Below, in pieces: positions 21,886 through 30,651 of a stretch of DNA of 46,163 nt (positions are counted from its first letter, which is position 1; every line of letters starts with the position of its first letter). The translations under genes were made by a program, and so were the position numbers. This DNA comes from Mycobacterium sp. (GTDB taxonomy: Bacteria; Actinomycetota; Actinomycetes; Mycobacteriales; Mycobacteriaceae). The notes below the pieces were generated by a model. The model saw only the letters and a program-made list of their open reading frames with translations, searched no databases and had not been told where the DNA came from. The DNA is taken from contig JAHFVC010000001.1 of NCBI GenBank assembly GCA_023264765.1, forward strand, positions 1 to 46,163. Reading direction: 5' to 3'.

Positions 21886-23076
21886 TCATACCGGAATCTC
21901 AACCAACTCGTCGGCGATGCGCTTGCCGATTTCCAGAGCGGCGGTCGCCGCGGGCGACGGAGCGTTGAGCACGTGGACCTGTCGGGGCGCGCGTTCGAAA
22001 GAGAAGTCTTCGACCAGGGTGCCGTCGCGACGCATCGCCTGGGCTCGAACTCCCGCGTGGGTAGGGGTGATGTCGTCGGAGGTGAGCTCGGGGATGAGCT
22101 CGTTGAGGCTGGCCAGGAATCGGCGTTTGGACACCGACCGTAGTACCTCGTCTATTCAGGTGCGCCAGAACCGTCTTCCGAGTCTCCAGAGCCCGGGCCA
22201 GGTGGCAGAGTCCCGGACGTCGCGGCCATTCACCTGCCCCCACGTATAGCCCTCGCGAGCCAGCGCCAGCACGGCGTTGGGGCCGGCATGAACGGTCCCG
22301 TCGTACATCCGGGTGAAGTGCACCCCGAGGAACGGCAGCGTCGGATCGGGAACCGGATAGATCAAGCCACGGACCAAATGATCAGCAGCAGAAGTCAGTT
22401 GGTAGTACTCGCCGCGGAAGGGGATGATCCGCACCTGAGGGTCCAGGCCGGCCAACTTCGCGATGCGGTCGCTGTGCAGGCCCGCGCAGTTGGCGAACTG
22501 GTCGGCGGTGAACTCCGAGGTGGTGGTTACCACCTGCACCCTGGTGCCCTCGTCGTGGATGCCGACGACCTCCTGGCCGAGCAGCACCTGACCGCCCGCC
22601 TCTTCGATGAGGCGCTGAAGCGTCGCGCAGACGCCCCGATAGTCGACGATCCCGGTCGATTCCACCCGCAGCGCCCCGACCGCTGCGACGTGCGGCTCGT
22701 AGTCCCGCGCCTCGGCCGGCGAGACCAGTCGGCACGGCACCCCGTTGAGCTGTCCGCGGCGGTGCAGCTCGTGCAGGGCGGGTAGTTGGGCCTCGGTGGT
22801 GGCGACCACCAATTTGCCGCAGATGTTCACGGCGATGTCGTGGGCTTCGGCGAATTCCTTCATCGACTTCGCCCCCGCGGTACCGAGCTGTGCCTTGAGG
22901 CTGCCGGGCGCGTAATAGAGGCCCGAATGGATGACGCCGGAGTTGTTGCCGGTCTGATGGTTCGCCACGCCGGATTCCTTCTCCAGCACCACGACTTCGC
23001 GGCCGCGGCGGGCCAACTCATACGCGGTCGACAGCCCGATGATGCCGCCCCCGGCGACAATGACTCGACTGCTCAT
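21886..23076 (-). pseudogene. lhgO: L-2-hydroxyglutarate oxidase gene interrupted by an in-frame TGA
   Basis: From ATG 23076 the frame encodes the FAD-binding start VIVAGGGIIGLSTAYELA, NNSGVIHSGLYY and the substrate domain up to GLWRLGRRFWRT, then meets TGA at 22156-22158. The same frame continues IDEVLRSVSKRRFLA and on to the family C terminus GVRAQAMRRDGTLVEDF and HVLNAPSPAATAALEIG, ending at 21886. A single base change (for example GGA to TGA) explains the break; there is no shift of frame. The intact protein would be about 396 aa and would oxidise L-2-hydroxyglutarate to 2-oxoglutarate. The 306-aa truncated form lacks the last strands and helix that contact FAD and is probably inactive. 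Recent decay, sequencing error or readthrough are all possible. Confidence 0.85.
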
Positions 23077-23184
23077 GCGCAACGATCCCTCCCGCGGAAG
23101 CCCGTGGATCCCGCACGCGGACAGCAGAGCCGAATTCTAAGTCAGAACCACCGAGGTTGCCGGGGTGGAGAGAGCCGCCTGATA

Positions 23185-23220
23185 CGACAATCGGGCCCCT
23201 CGCGAGGGGCCCGATTGTCG
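23185..23220 (-). terminator. palindromic terminator after the cutinase gene
   Basis: A perfect 36-bp palindrome with arms starting CGACAATCGGGCCCCTCG, 10 bp downstream of the cutinase stop on the minus strand and upstream of lhgO. The folded form has a 16-bp stem and CGCG loop; the minus strand continues TATCAGGC with no real T-tract. Confidence 0.82.
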
Positions 23221-23230
23221 TCGGTGGTGC

Positions 23231-23998
23231 TCAGTTACCGGGCTGAACCTCGGCTGCGGCCTGCACCACGGTGGCGGCCGGGGCGGGGATCCCCAGCCGG
23301 CCCACCACGAAATCGGCTGCCTGGTCGGCCATCCCGTTGGACTTGTAGGAGCTGTGGGCCGAGCGGTCCAGGCCGCCCGGGTAGCAGATCGGGTCACCGG
23401 CGGCGCACAGCTGGATGGTCTTACCGGCGTACTGGTCGCCGATGACGATCGGGGGTGCGCTGCGGTCGGCCAGACTCAGGAACCAGTTGTCCGGGGTTCC
23501 GAACAGGGCAACGGCGGCGACGTGGGAGGCGACCGACGCGGGCAACGGCCCGTTCAGCCCTGCGGGCAGGGCGACACCTGCGGGCACCGTGCTGCTGGTG
23601 GTGTAGCCCGCCACAGCGGCCCCTTGGGAGTAGCCGCCCAGCACGATCTTGGTCGAGGGGCACTGGGTCGCGATCGCCTGAATCTGGTTGGCAGCGTCGG
23701 CCACGCCGTCGATCGCCTGGCCGAAGTCCAGGGAGGCCGGGTAGTTGACGCCGTACACGCCGACGGTCTTCCCGGGCAGTCGCGCGTTCAGGGCATCGAC
23801 GAACGCCTGCCCGGTGGCGCCGACGCCGGCACCTTCGAACGTGCCGCGGGCGAACACCACCTCGACAGCCGCACAGGAGTCGTCGGCGGCGTTGGCCGTC
23901 GCGGCGGGGCCGGTGAACAGGCCCACCGCGATCGCGGCCGTCGCCAGGGTGGTGAACAGGGTTGATTTCGCTATGCGTGCCGGCAGAGAAGTGGTCAT
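23231..23998 (-). CDS. secreted cutinase-like esterase
   Basis: 255 aa from ATG 23998 with GGGGA upstream; the longer frame is not supported. Signal peptide of about 37 residues ends ATANAADD. The cutinase catalytic triad is complete: Ser124 in GGYSQGAAV, Asp202 in AAGDPICYPGG, and His215 in RSAHSSY. Cysteines at 42, 113, 198 and 205 fit the two family disulfides. Mycobacterial cutinase-like proteins hydrolyse lipid esters outside the cell or in the wall; chain-length preference cannot be read here. Followed by a strong terminator and preceded by a 180-bp gap that should contain its promoter. Confidence 0.93.
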   Translation of the reverse strand: MTTSLPARIAKSTLFTTLATAAIAVGLFTGPAATANAADDSCAAVEVVFARGTFEGAGVGATGQAFVDALNARLPGKTVGVYGVNYPASLDFGQAIDGVADAANQIQAIATQCPSTKIVLGGYSQGAAVAGYTTSSTVPAGVALPAGLNGPLPASVASHVAAVALFGTPDNWFLSLADRSAPPIVIGDQYAGKTIQLCAAGDPICYPGGLDRSAHSSYKSNGMADQAADFVVGRLGIPAPAATVVQAAAEVQPGN

Positions 23999-24179
23999 GA
24001 TGTGGTCCCCGTTTCCAGATCTTCTTTGCCATCGCTTCTGTGTAGAGGTGGCAACTGCCTGGTATAAGTCGGGGCACGTGAGCTGCGATTCCGCGGCTGT
24101 CAAGTGATCTATCTCACCCGCGAAAAGGTCCGTCGCGGGGATGGTTAGCAGCTCGCGATGCGTTTGCTGTGACCCTTGT

Positions 24180-25976
24180 TTATGGGCTCTCGGACACCGT
24201 GGTGACCGGCGCCGAGCCGGAATGACCGCCGCCGCTGGACCTTCCACCGGAATCACTGGATCTGCCCGAGCCACTCGATGACTCGCCGCCGCTCGACGGC
24301 GCTTTCGTCACGGGTGGCGCCTCGACGGTGGTGACGGGTGCCGGCGCAGGCTCGGGAGCTTGCGCCGGTGCCGTGTACGCGGGCTCGGCCGGGGCGGCGG
24401 GGGTCACCGGTTGTACGGGCGTGACCGGTTGGACCGGCGTGACCGGCTGCACCGGGGTAACGGGTTGCACCGGGGTAACGGGCGTCACCGGCTCGATCGG
24501 CGTTTCGGATGACGTCGGCGGCGCAGCGCTGGACGTCGTCATCGATGTTGTTGTCGTCGAGGCCGACGTGGAGGTCGACGTCGTCGTCGAGGTCGTCGTG
24601 GGTGTGGTCGACGTCGTGGTGGGTGTCGTGGTGGTGGTCGGTGTGGTGGTGACGGTCGTGGTGACCGTGGGCGGGTTCCACGGGTTGAACGGCGGGAACA
24701 CCACGATCGGGGGGATGGGAATCGGAACGGCGGGCACACCGACCGACGGCGCCGGCGGCGCCTCGATGGGAGCGGGCGCCGGTTGTACCGGTGCCTGCGC
24801 GGGCGGACTGACGCTTCTGGACCGCATCGGGGCGGCGGGTGCCGCCGGCGGTGGGGTGAGCACCGCGACCGGCAACGCCACCGGGTCCGGCTCATGCGGC
24901 ACGGGCGGGAGATAGCGCCCCGGTACGGTGTCGGACTGCGCGGGTGGTGGCTGCGCGCTCACCACGGCCGCCGGCCGGATGTTCACCGCCACGGTGACGG
25001 CCAGCGTCGCGAGGCTGACCACCAAAAAGCCCACCGCGCTACCCATCAGGATCAGCCGCGGGGGCGGCGCCGGGATGGCTTCCGTGTAGGCCCCCGGAAA
25101 GCCGGTCTCGTCGTCCTGCTCGGGCACGAACTCGGCGAGCGCCTCCTCGGGGATCTCGTCATATTCCGGCCAGGACCCGTCGGACGCCTGCGAGTACGCC
25201 AGCTGCGGAGCCAGTTCGGTGTTCGCCGCGTTGATCGGCGCCGTTTGGGTGGCGTCCACGATCGGCGCAGCCTGGGTGGCATCCACCACCGGCGCCGCCT
25301 GCGTGGCATCCACTGCAGGTGCGAGTTGGGTGGCCGCACCCGCGGGGATGACGCCGGAGGTGTCTGCGGTCTGAGCGGCGCCGCGGGCGATCGCATAGCC
25401 GGCGTCCGGCGGCACCTCGACCGTTGTCGTCGAACGAAGCTCTGCTGCAATGGAATCCAGATCGAGGCGCTGCCCGGTCAACATCACCCGGACGTGCGCG
25501 GGCGCCTGCTGCAGTACCGCGGCGCACGCGACGGCCGCCCCGGCGGCACCGATGGGTACCGACGTCAGCGTCGAGGCCAGCGCCGGATTGTCGCCGACCA
25601 CCGTCAGCGACACCGTGTCGTCGTCGGCCAGTAACAGCGACGCGTCGGCGCCCTGGCTGCGGGCCAGCGCGGCCGCCGCTTCGGCCTCGGTCACCACCTC
25701 GACGTCGCGCACACCGGCGCTCTGCACCGTCTGGCGCAGCGTCTGCGCTTCGGCAGGGTCGGGCAGGCACAGCCGGATCGCGGCAAGTCGATTACCCGAG
25801 TCGGTGACCTCGCGATAGGTGCCGATGATGGTCTCGGCGAGCTCGGTCAGGGCCCCGGTTGAATCACCGTCGGGCAAGTCGAACGCATACTGGTCGAAAA
25901 CCTGGGTGCCCGGCGAATCGATCATCGCCAGTCGCGCCACTCGACCGGTGACCGCCACCCCGAGGACTACGTCCAC
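24180..25976 (-). CDS. DUF7159-type membrane protein with long Pro/Thr/Ser-rich extracytoplasmic tail
   Basis: 598 aa from GTG 25976 with AGGAG 7 nt upstream; the frame extends far beyond but that part is antisense to the next gene. Residues 1 to about 205 look like an actin/Hsp70-type fold (LGVAVTGRVARLAMID, then VVTEAEAAAALA and LLADDDTVSLTVVG), as in the mycobacterial family I recall as DUF7159, related in layout to Rv0312. Then three VDATQAAP-like repeats (about 219-249), an acidic stretch, one membrane helix (about 305-330) and a low-complexity region: Pro-rich, Thr-rich, five PVTPVQ-type repeats, and a Ser/Gly-rich end. The tail probably crosses or contacts the cell wall. Function unknown. 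It is divergent from the membrane protein gene at 26103. Confidence 0.75.
   Translation of the reverse strand: MDVVLGVAVTGRVARLAMIDSPGTQVFDQYAFDLPDGDSTGALTELAETIIGTYREVTDSGNRLAAIRLCLPDPAEAQTLRQTVQSAGVRDVEVVTEAEAAAALARSQGADASLLLADDDTVSLTVVGDNPALASTLTSVPIGAAGAAVACAAVLQQAPAHVRVMLTGQRLDLDSIAAELRSTTTVEVPPDAGYAIARGAAQTADTSGVIPAGAATQLAPAVDATQAAPVVDATQAAPIVDATQTAPINAANTELAPQLAYSQASDGSWPEYDEIPEEALAEFVPEQDDETGFPGAYTEAIPAPPPRLILMGSAVGFLVVSLATLAVTVAVNIRPAAVVSAQPPPAQSDTVPGRYLPPVPHEPDPVALPVAVLTPPPAAPAAPMRSRSVSPPAQAPVQPAPAPIEAPPAPSVGVPAVPIPIPPIVVFPPFNPWNPPTVTTTVTTTPTTTTTPTTTSTTPTTTSTTTSTSTSASTTTTSMTTSSAAPPTSSETPIEPVTPVTPVQPVTPVQPVTPVQPVTPVQPVTPAAPAEPAYTAPAQAPEPAPAPVTTVEAPPVTKAPSSGGESSSGSGRSSDSGGRSSGGGHSGSAPVTTVSESP
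24403..24482. repeat. 18-bp tandem repeat inside the DUF7159-type gene
   Basis: Units starting GTGACCGG (or GTCACCGG, GTAACGGG) recur every 18 bp at 24403, 24421, 24439, 24457 and 24475, each followed by a 10-nt TT/CTG-type filler. They encode PVTPVQ repeats on the minus strand. Copy number may vary between strains. Confidence 0.8.
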
Positions 25977-26102
25977 GGATCCACTCCTTGCCTCGCGTGC
26001 TTTGTCACCCCGACGCTTCGACCGTTCCAAGCTACCGCACAGCCCCGAGCGCGGCGCAGAAGTCGATACGGTGGGCGCACCACCCATGGAAGGATCGGAC
26101 CT

Positions 26103-27632
26103 GTGAGCGACCGCGTCGGCTACGTCCCCGTCCGCGCCAACCGGGTGCGCGACGGACTCGCGGCGGTGCTGCTGATCCTTGCTTTGCTGCTGCCGTGGAA
26201 CCTGCGCTTCGGGGTCGGTGTCCCGGGCAGTGACGGATGGGTGTTCGCGGTATTGGCCGTGGCGACACTGCTGGCGATCGGCGCTGCCGCCCTGCCACAC
26301 GTCCGCGGGCTCACCGACGTCCGCCGTGCTGCGCGTGTCCGACTGCTGCTGTCCAGTGGCTACCTGCTCATCGTGATCGCATTCGTCGGCTACCACCTGG
26401 TGCAGACCGTCCAGAACGGCGGTACCGGCGCCGTCGCGCCCGGTGTCGGGCCCGGAATGTTGCTCGGGGTGGCAGGCGCGTTGTTGGCCGGGCAACCGCC
26501 GATCACGTCGATCATCATCGAGGACAACGGCTTTCGGCGTTGGTACGCGGTGGCGCCCGTGATCGGATTTCTGTCGATCGCCCTGGCGACGCTGTCGGTG
26601 GCGTTCAACCTGTACTGGCGGTTGCGGTACCTGTTCGTCACCGAGGGCGCGTTCGGCGGGCAGGACGTCGGTGTCGTGGTCACGACCCTGCTTTATGGCG
26701 CGGAGGCGCTGATTGCACTGGTGCTCGCCTCGCGCTGGTTGACCGAGCGGACGGCCGCCGCGCGGCTGGCGACGACAGCCCTGGGCGGCGCGGGTGCCGT
26801 GGCTGCCACGCTCGTGTGGGTCTTCGGCGTCGGGCGCGATGTCGACGCCTTCCACGGCATCGCGCAGAACACGTCGACCGCCGCGATCGGCTACGAGGGC
26901 TATCTCGCGTGGGCCGCGGTGGCGGGCATCGTCGCGCCGACGACGTTGTACGCCGTCCTGCTGATCAAGCCGCCGACCATCGGTGCCTACCGCGGCGCGG
27001 CGCAGAAATGCCTGACCCTCATCGCATTCTGGGCGTTCGCCTCGGCCGCGCTGCGGGTCGTCGACTTCGTGGTGGCGCTGTCGCTGGACCTGCCGCGCGC
27101 GCTCTACGACAGCGTCGCGATGACGGTGTTCAACCTCGTCACCGCCGTCATCGCGCTGTGGCTGCACCGCAACCTGGCCAACGGCGTGATCGCCGCCGCG
27201 TTCAGTGGGGTGTTGTTCGTCTTCAGCGTCGCCGACGTGGCGATCGGGGTGGCGCTCGCGCCGCGGTACGCCACGGCCGCACCCGACGCGATCTACGGCA
27301 ACAACCTGGCCCAGCAGATCACCAGCACGTTCGACGTCACCGTCAGTGTGCTCAGCCTGATCGTCCTGGTGGTCATGTTGTTCACCGGCCCCCTGGCGGG
27401 CTATCTGGTCCGGCGGGGGGAGCGGACAGACCGGCGCGGCGCCGCACCGCCTGCGGTGGTGCCGGAACCCGAGCCGCCGACCGTCGTTCGGCGGGAACAG
27501 CAGGCGACGATGCCCAGAATCGTTCGGCGCCGGGAGGATCCGACGACCGTGCTGGAAGCGCCGCCGACGGCCGTTCTGGACACGCCGACCCAGACGCTCC
27601 GGATCCAGCGCAGGCCCTCGAAGCGGGATTGA
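26103..27632 (+). CDS. polytopic membrane protein with a Thr/Arg-rich cytoplasmic tail
   Basis: 509 aa from GTG 26103. About ten to twelve hydrophobic segments lie between residues 18 and 440 (for example DGLAAVLLILALLLPW, GWVFAVLAVATLLAIGAAAL and LSLIVLVVMLFTGPLAGYLV). The last 70 residues are hydrophilic and strongly charged, with clustered Thr in DPTTVLEAPPTAVLDTPTQT, possible phosphorylation sites for Ser/Thr kinases. No transporter or enzyme signature is visible. It is divergent from the DUF7159-type gene with 126 bp between the starts, an arrangement that suggests a common process at the cell envelope. I do not recognise a named family. Confidence 0.8.
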   Translation: MSDRVGYVPVRANRVRDGLAAVLLILALLLPWNLRFGVGVPGSDGWVFAVLAVATLLAIGAAALPHVRGLTDVRRAARVRLLLSSGYLLIVIAFVGYHLVQTVQNGGTGAVAPGVGPGMLLGVAGALLAGQPPITSIIIEDNGFRRWYAVAPVIGFLSIALATLSVAFNLYWRLRYLFVTEGAFGGQDVGVVVTTLLYGAEALIALVLASRWLTERTAAARLATTALGGAGAVAATLVWVFGVGRDVDAFHGIAQNTSTAAIGYEGYLAWAAVAGIVAPTTLYAVLLIKPPTIGAYRGAAQKCLTLIAFWAFASAALRVVDFVVALSLDLPRALYDSVAMTVFNLVTAVIALWLHRNLANGVIAAAFSGVLFVFSVADVAIGVALAPRYATAAPDAIYGNNLAQQITSTFDVTVSVLSLIVLVVMLFTGPLAGYLVRRGERTDRRGAAPPAVVPEPEPPTVVRREQQATMPRIVRRREDPTTVLEAPPTAVLDTPTQTLRIQRRPSKRD

Positions 27633-27650
27633 CCCCCGGCGGTCCAGCCG

Positions 27651-28136
27651 CTAGCTGCGCCGGTTCAGCGCCCAGATGTGCGTCGACAGCGCCGTCGCGA
27701 ACGCGCACCACGCCGGGTACAGGCCCAGGGGTGCCGCCTTGGCGCCCTTCACCCGGGCCGAACGGCGGGTCAGATCCGCACTGCTGACGGTCAGCGCCGC
27801 GGCGGCGATGGCCGCCGTGCCCAGCTTTCGCCTGCTGAAGAAGATCCACGACCACGCGGCGTTGAGCGTCAGGTTGGTGACCAGCGCAGCCTGATACGCC
27901 GTGCGCTGCCCGGTCGCGCCGCGGGCCGTCAACTCGTCCAGCGTCGCGGCCGACGTCACGGCGATATCGGCGTAGAGGGCCGGCCAGACGATCGGGAAGG
28001 CTTGGCGCGGAGGCTGATACGGCGGCTTGCGGAGATTCTCGTACCAGGATGACTGGGCGGGGCGGCTGGCCAGACCGCCGACGACGGCGGTGGCCGCGAC
28101 CGCGGCGGTGGTGGGGAGCAAGGTGCGAAGTGCCAT
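27651..28136 (-). CDS. tspO: TspO/MBR family membrane protein
   Basis: 161 aa from ATG 28136, with GGAGAG directly upstream (ATG 28148 is in frame but has no better site). Five hydrophobic helices. The family residues are present: SSWYENLRKPPYQPPRQAFPIVWPALY-type loop (here split as WYENLRKPPYQPP and FPIVWPALYADIA), and NLTLNAAWSWIFFSRRK in helix 3-4. TspO proteins bind porphyrins and other hydrophobic ligands and are linked with tetrapyrrole and stress responses. It starts 21 bp after the stop of the large membrane protein gene on the same strand and may be cotranscribed. Confidence 0.88.
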   Translation of the reverse strand: MALRTLLPTTAAVAATAVVGGLASRPAQSSWYENLRKPPYQPPRQAFPIVWPALYADIAVTSAATLDELTARGATGQRTAYQAALVTNLTLNAAWSWIFFSRRKLGTAAIAAAALTVSSADLTRRSARVKGAKAAPLGLYPAWCAFATALSTHIWALNRRS

Positions 28137-28157
28137 GCTCTCCAACATACGGAAGCG

Positions 28158-30521
28158 CTAGATCATGTCGTTGCGTGTCAGCCAGCGCATCACCGGCCAG
28201 CCGACGAACACCGGCAGCCAGCACGTGAGCACCCGGTAGAGCAACACCGACGGCACCGCGATCGCGGTCGGGACACCGAACGCCGCCAGACCACCGATCA
28301 GGGCCGCCTCGACCGCACCGACGCCACCGGGGGTGGGCGCCGCGGAGGCCAGGGTCCCGCCGACCATCGTCACCACCGTGACGGTGATGAAGGACGTGTC
28401 GCCGCCGAACGCCTCGACACTGGCCCACAACGCCAGCGCGGCACCGAGGGTGGTGCCCGCGGCGCCCAGCACGATCAGTCCGAGCCGCTTGGGTTCCCGG
28501 GACAGCTCGACCAGATCCCCGGCCACCTCTTTGAGCTTCGGCCGCAGCGACGAGGCCAGCCAGCGCCGCAGATTGGGCACGGCCAGGAAGATCCCGACCA
28601 GCCCCAAGGCCACGCCGGCGGCCAGATACAGCACCGTCGTGCTGGGGACGAAGTGCGACAGGTTCGCCGACGCGCCCGCGATCGTGGTGAACATGATCAG
28701 CAGCAGCACGTGCACGATCACCTGCACGGTCTGCTGCAGCGCGACCGCGGCGGTGGCCCGCAGCGGGGCGAGTCCGGCCTTCTGCAGGAATCGTGCGGAC
28801 AACGCCAGCCCGCCGACCCCGGCCGGCGTCGTGGTGGCCGCAAAGGTGTTGGCCACCTGCATGATCGACAGATGACGGAAGCTGACCAACCCGTCGGCGC
28901 ACGCCCACAGGGCGGCCGCGGCGCCCACGTAGGTCAGCGCGGACACCGTGAGGCCCAGCAGTGCCCACCACCAGTTCGCCGAGCGCAGTTCGGAGAAGAA
29001 CGTCGGCACGGTACTGATGAACGGGTAGGCGACGTACACCAGGGCCACCAGCAGCACCAGCTGGATCACCTGAACCCGGGTGAACCGGGTGATGGTCTCG
29101 GTCCGGATCTGGCCGGCGCCGGTCTGGGTCTGCACCTCTTCGCGGGCAGCCTTGATGACGGACGGTGCGTCCGGGATGTTCTCGCGGATCCGTTTCGGCA
29201 CCGCCGATTTGGTGAGCCGTCGGGACGCGGTGAGTACGGCGTCGCGGCCGAAGGCGTCGATGGCGGCGGAGACGGCCGCCGGTGCTTCGTAGAGTGACGC
29301 GGTGGTCACCAGCAGGTGCGCGATATCCGACTGCAGCTGCTGCTCGGTGGCACCGTACTCGGCGTAGGCGAAACCGCCGAATCGCACGGTGTGGTCATCG
29401 ACGGTGATCTCCCTGGCCCGCAGATCGCCGTGTGCGATGCCGTGCTGGTGCAGTGCGCGCAACGCCCCCCACACCTCGGCGGCGGTGGCGTTGTCCGCCG
29501 ATGGCGCCGCGCCCCGCGCCGGTTTACGGGCATACAAAGTCCACCCGCGATCCAGCGCGGCCATCGCCACCGTGGACGTGTTCGCCAGTTCCAGATCGCC
29601 GATGGCGATGGTCATCAGCGCCCGGTGCTCGACGGCTCGGCGCATCGACGTCTGCAGGGGACCGGTCTCGTCATCGCGCAACCGGAACTTGCCCCACAGC
29701 TGCCGCATCGCGCCGCCGCTGCGCTGGTTCGGTCCGTACAACTCCACCACCGCGGTGGCCTCGGCGCTGGTCGCCGCCAGCACCAGCGGACCCGGGCCGG
29801 GCGGGCGGATGACGGCCAACGTCGTGGCGACGAAACCGCGGCGGTCCAGGGCCCGGATCGCCCCGTCGAGTGGAACTTCCAGCGCCGGGGTGCCCACCAC
29901 CCACACGACCAGCGCGCCGACGAACACGCCGACCGCGAGACCGAGCAAGGTACGGGCCGGCACCACCGCGCTGACCACCAGATGGATCGGGACGAACGCC
30001 AGCAGCAGGGTCCACCACCACCGCCGCAGCCGTCGGGACACCCACGGCCCGGACACCGTGAGCACGGCGGCGAGCAGCGCGATCCAGCGCGGATCGTCGA
30101 GGAATTGGGACAGCTGGGTGTCGAGGCGGTCGGACAGATCGAAATGCCACTGCGGAGCGGCGATGCCGTTGCCGGAGATGGACAGGGAAAGTACTGCCAG
30201 CACTCCTGCCGCGCCGTACGCGCCGAGCAGTTTCCACTGCCGCGACAACACCAGGCTGACCAGGATGACGAAGGGCAGCGCGAGGATCGCGATGCCGTAG
30301 GCCAGGTAGACCAGGTTGGACTGGGTCGGGGTGAGGACGCCGATGATCTCCGAGACGGACCGTTCCAGGGCCACCCAGTCGTTGCGGGTGATCAGGGAGC
30401 TGGTGATGACGGCGGCCAGCAACAGCGCGGCGAGCACGACGCGCAGGATGTCGTTGGTGCGGCGCGGCAGCGGTTGCAGCAAGCTCCCGGTGACGCTGAT
30501 GTCCCGGCCGTCGACGCGCAC
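28158..30521 (-). CDS. lysylphosphatidylglycerol-synthase-like membrane protein with a kinase-like segment
   Basis: 787 aa if begun at GTG 30521 (MRVDGRDISVTG); GTG 30545 is an alternative and neither has a strong ribosome site. The N-terminal third has about six membrane helices (35-250). A soluble part follows (about 260-480) with a kinase-like loop, HQHGIAHGDLRAREITVDD (His364-Asp366), preceded by YARKPARG, reminiscent of small-molecule or RIO-type kinases, but no complete Gly-rich loop or DFG was found. The C-terminal 300 residues form the LPG_synthase_TM (UPF0104) domain of six to eight helices, with TTTPAGVGGLALSARFL and ASAAPTPGGVGAVEAAL. There is no aminoacyltransferase (MprF-type) soluble domain. 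Likely a lipid flippase or carrier; substrate unknown. Divergent from the DUF4407 gene. Confidence 0.82.
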   Translation of the reverse strand: MRVDGRDISVTGSLLQPLPRRTNDILRVVLAALLLAAVITSSLITRNDWVALERSVSEIIGVLTPTQSNLVYLAYGIAILALPFVILVSLVLSRQWKLLGAYGAAGVLAVLSLSISGNGIAAPQWHFDLSDRLDTQLSQFLDDPRWIALLAAVLTVSGPWVSRRLRRWWWTLLLAFVPIHLVVSAVVPARTLLGLAVGVFVGALVVWVVGTPALEVPLDGAIRALDRRGFVATTLAVIRPPGPGPLVLAATSAEATAVVELYGPNQRSGGAMRQLWGKFRLRDDETGPLQTSMRRAVEHRALMTIAIGDLELANTSTVAMAALDRGWTLYARKPARGAAPSADNATAAEVWGALRALHQHGIAHGDLRAREITVDDHTVRFGGFAYAEYGATEQQLQSDIAHLLVTTASLYEAPAAVSAAIDAFGRDAVLTASRRLTKSAVPKRIRENIPDAPSVIKAAREEVQTQTGAGQIRTETITRFTRVQVIQLVLLVALVYVAYPFISTVPTFFSELRSANWWWALLGLTVSALTYVGAAAALWACADGLVSFRHLSIMQVANTFAATTTPAGVGGLALSARFLQKAGLAPLRATAAVALQQTVQVIVHVLLLIMFTTIAGASANLSHFVPSTTVLYLAAGVALGLVGIFLAVPNLRRWLASSLRPKLKEVAGDLVELSREPKRLGLIVLGAAGTTLGAALALWASVEAFGGDTSFITVTVVTMVGGTLASAAPTPGGVGAVEAALIGGLAAFGVPTAIAVPSVLLYRVLTCWLPVFVGWPVMRWLTRNDMI

Positions 30522-30651
30522 GAGGACAAACGTAACCGCTCGTCGCACGAAGCACGGGTACCGGCGCTGTGGGAGAATCCCGGGTATTCGCAGCCGACGT
30601 GGGGGGAATCCCGTCTGGCGCACAGCAGACCACTCGGAGTTTGGAGCAGTA

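Noticed and set aside
22156..22158. Selenocysteine at the TGA in lhgO
   Set aside because: No family member uses selenocysteine here, and I saw no clear SECIS-like hairpin directly after the TGA; a nonsense change is simpler.
21575..22249. Plus-strand frame of 224 codons across the gap and lhgO
   Set aside because: Its right half is antisense to lhgO and the left half has no ribosome site or family features.
24403..24482. Intergenic or mobile repeat
   Set aside because: The 18-bp units keep frame and encode PVTPVQ repeats in a real protein.
25977..27167. About 400 codons of open frame upstream of the DUF7159-type start on the minus strand
   Set aside because: This part is antisense to the polytopic membrane protein gene, and GTG 25976 has a strong AGGAG site.
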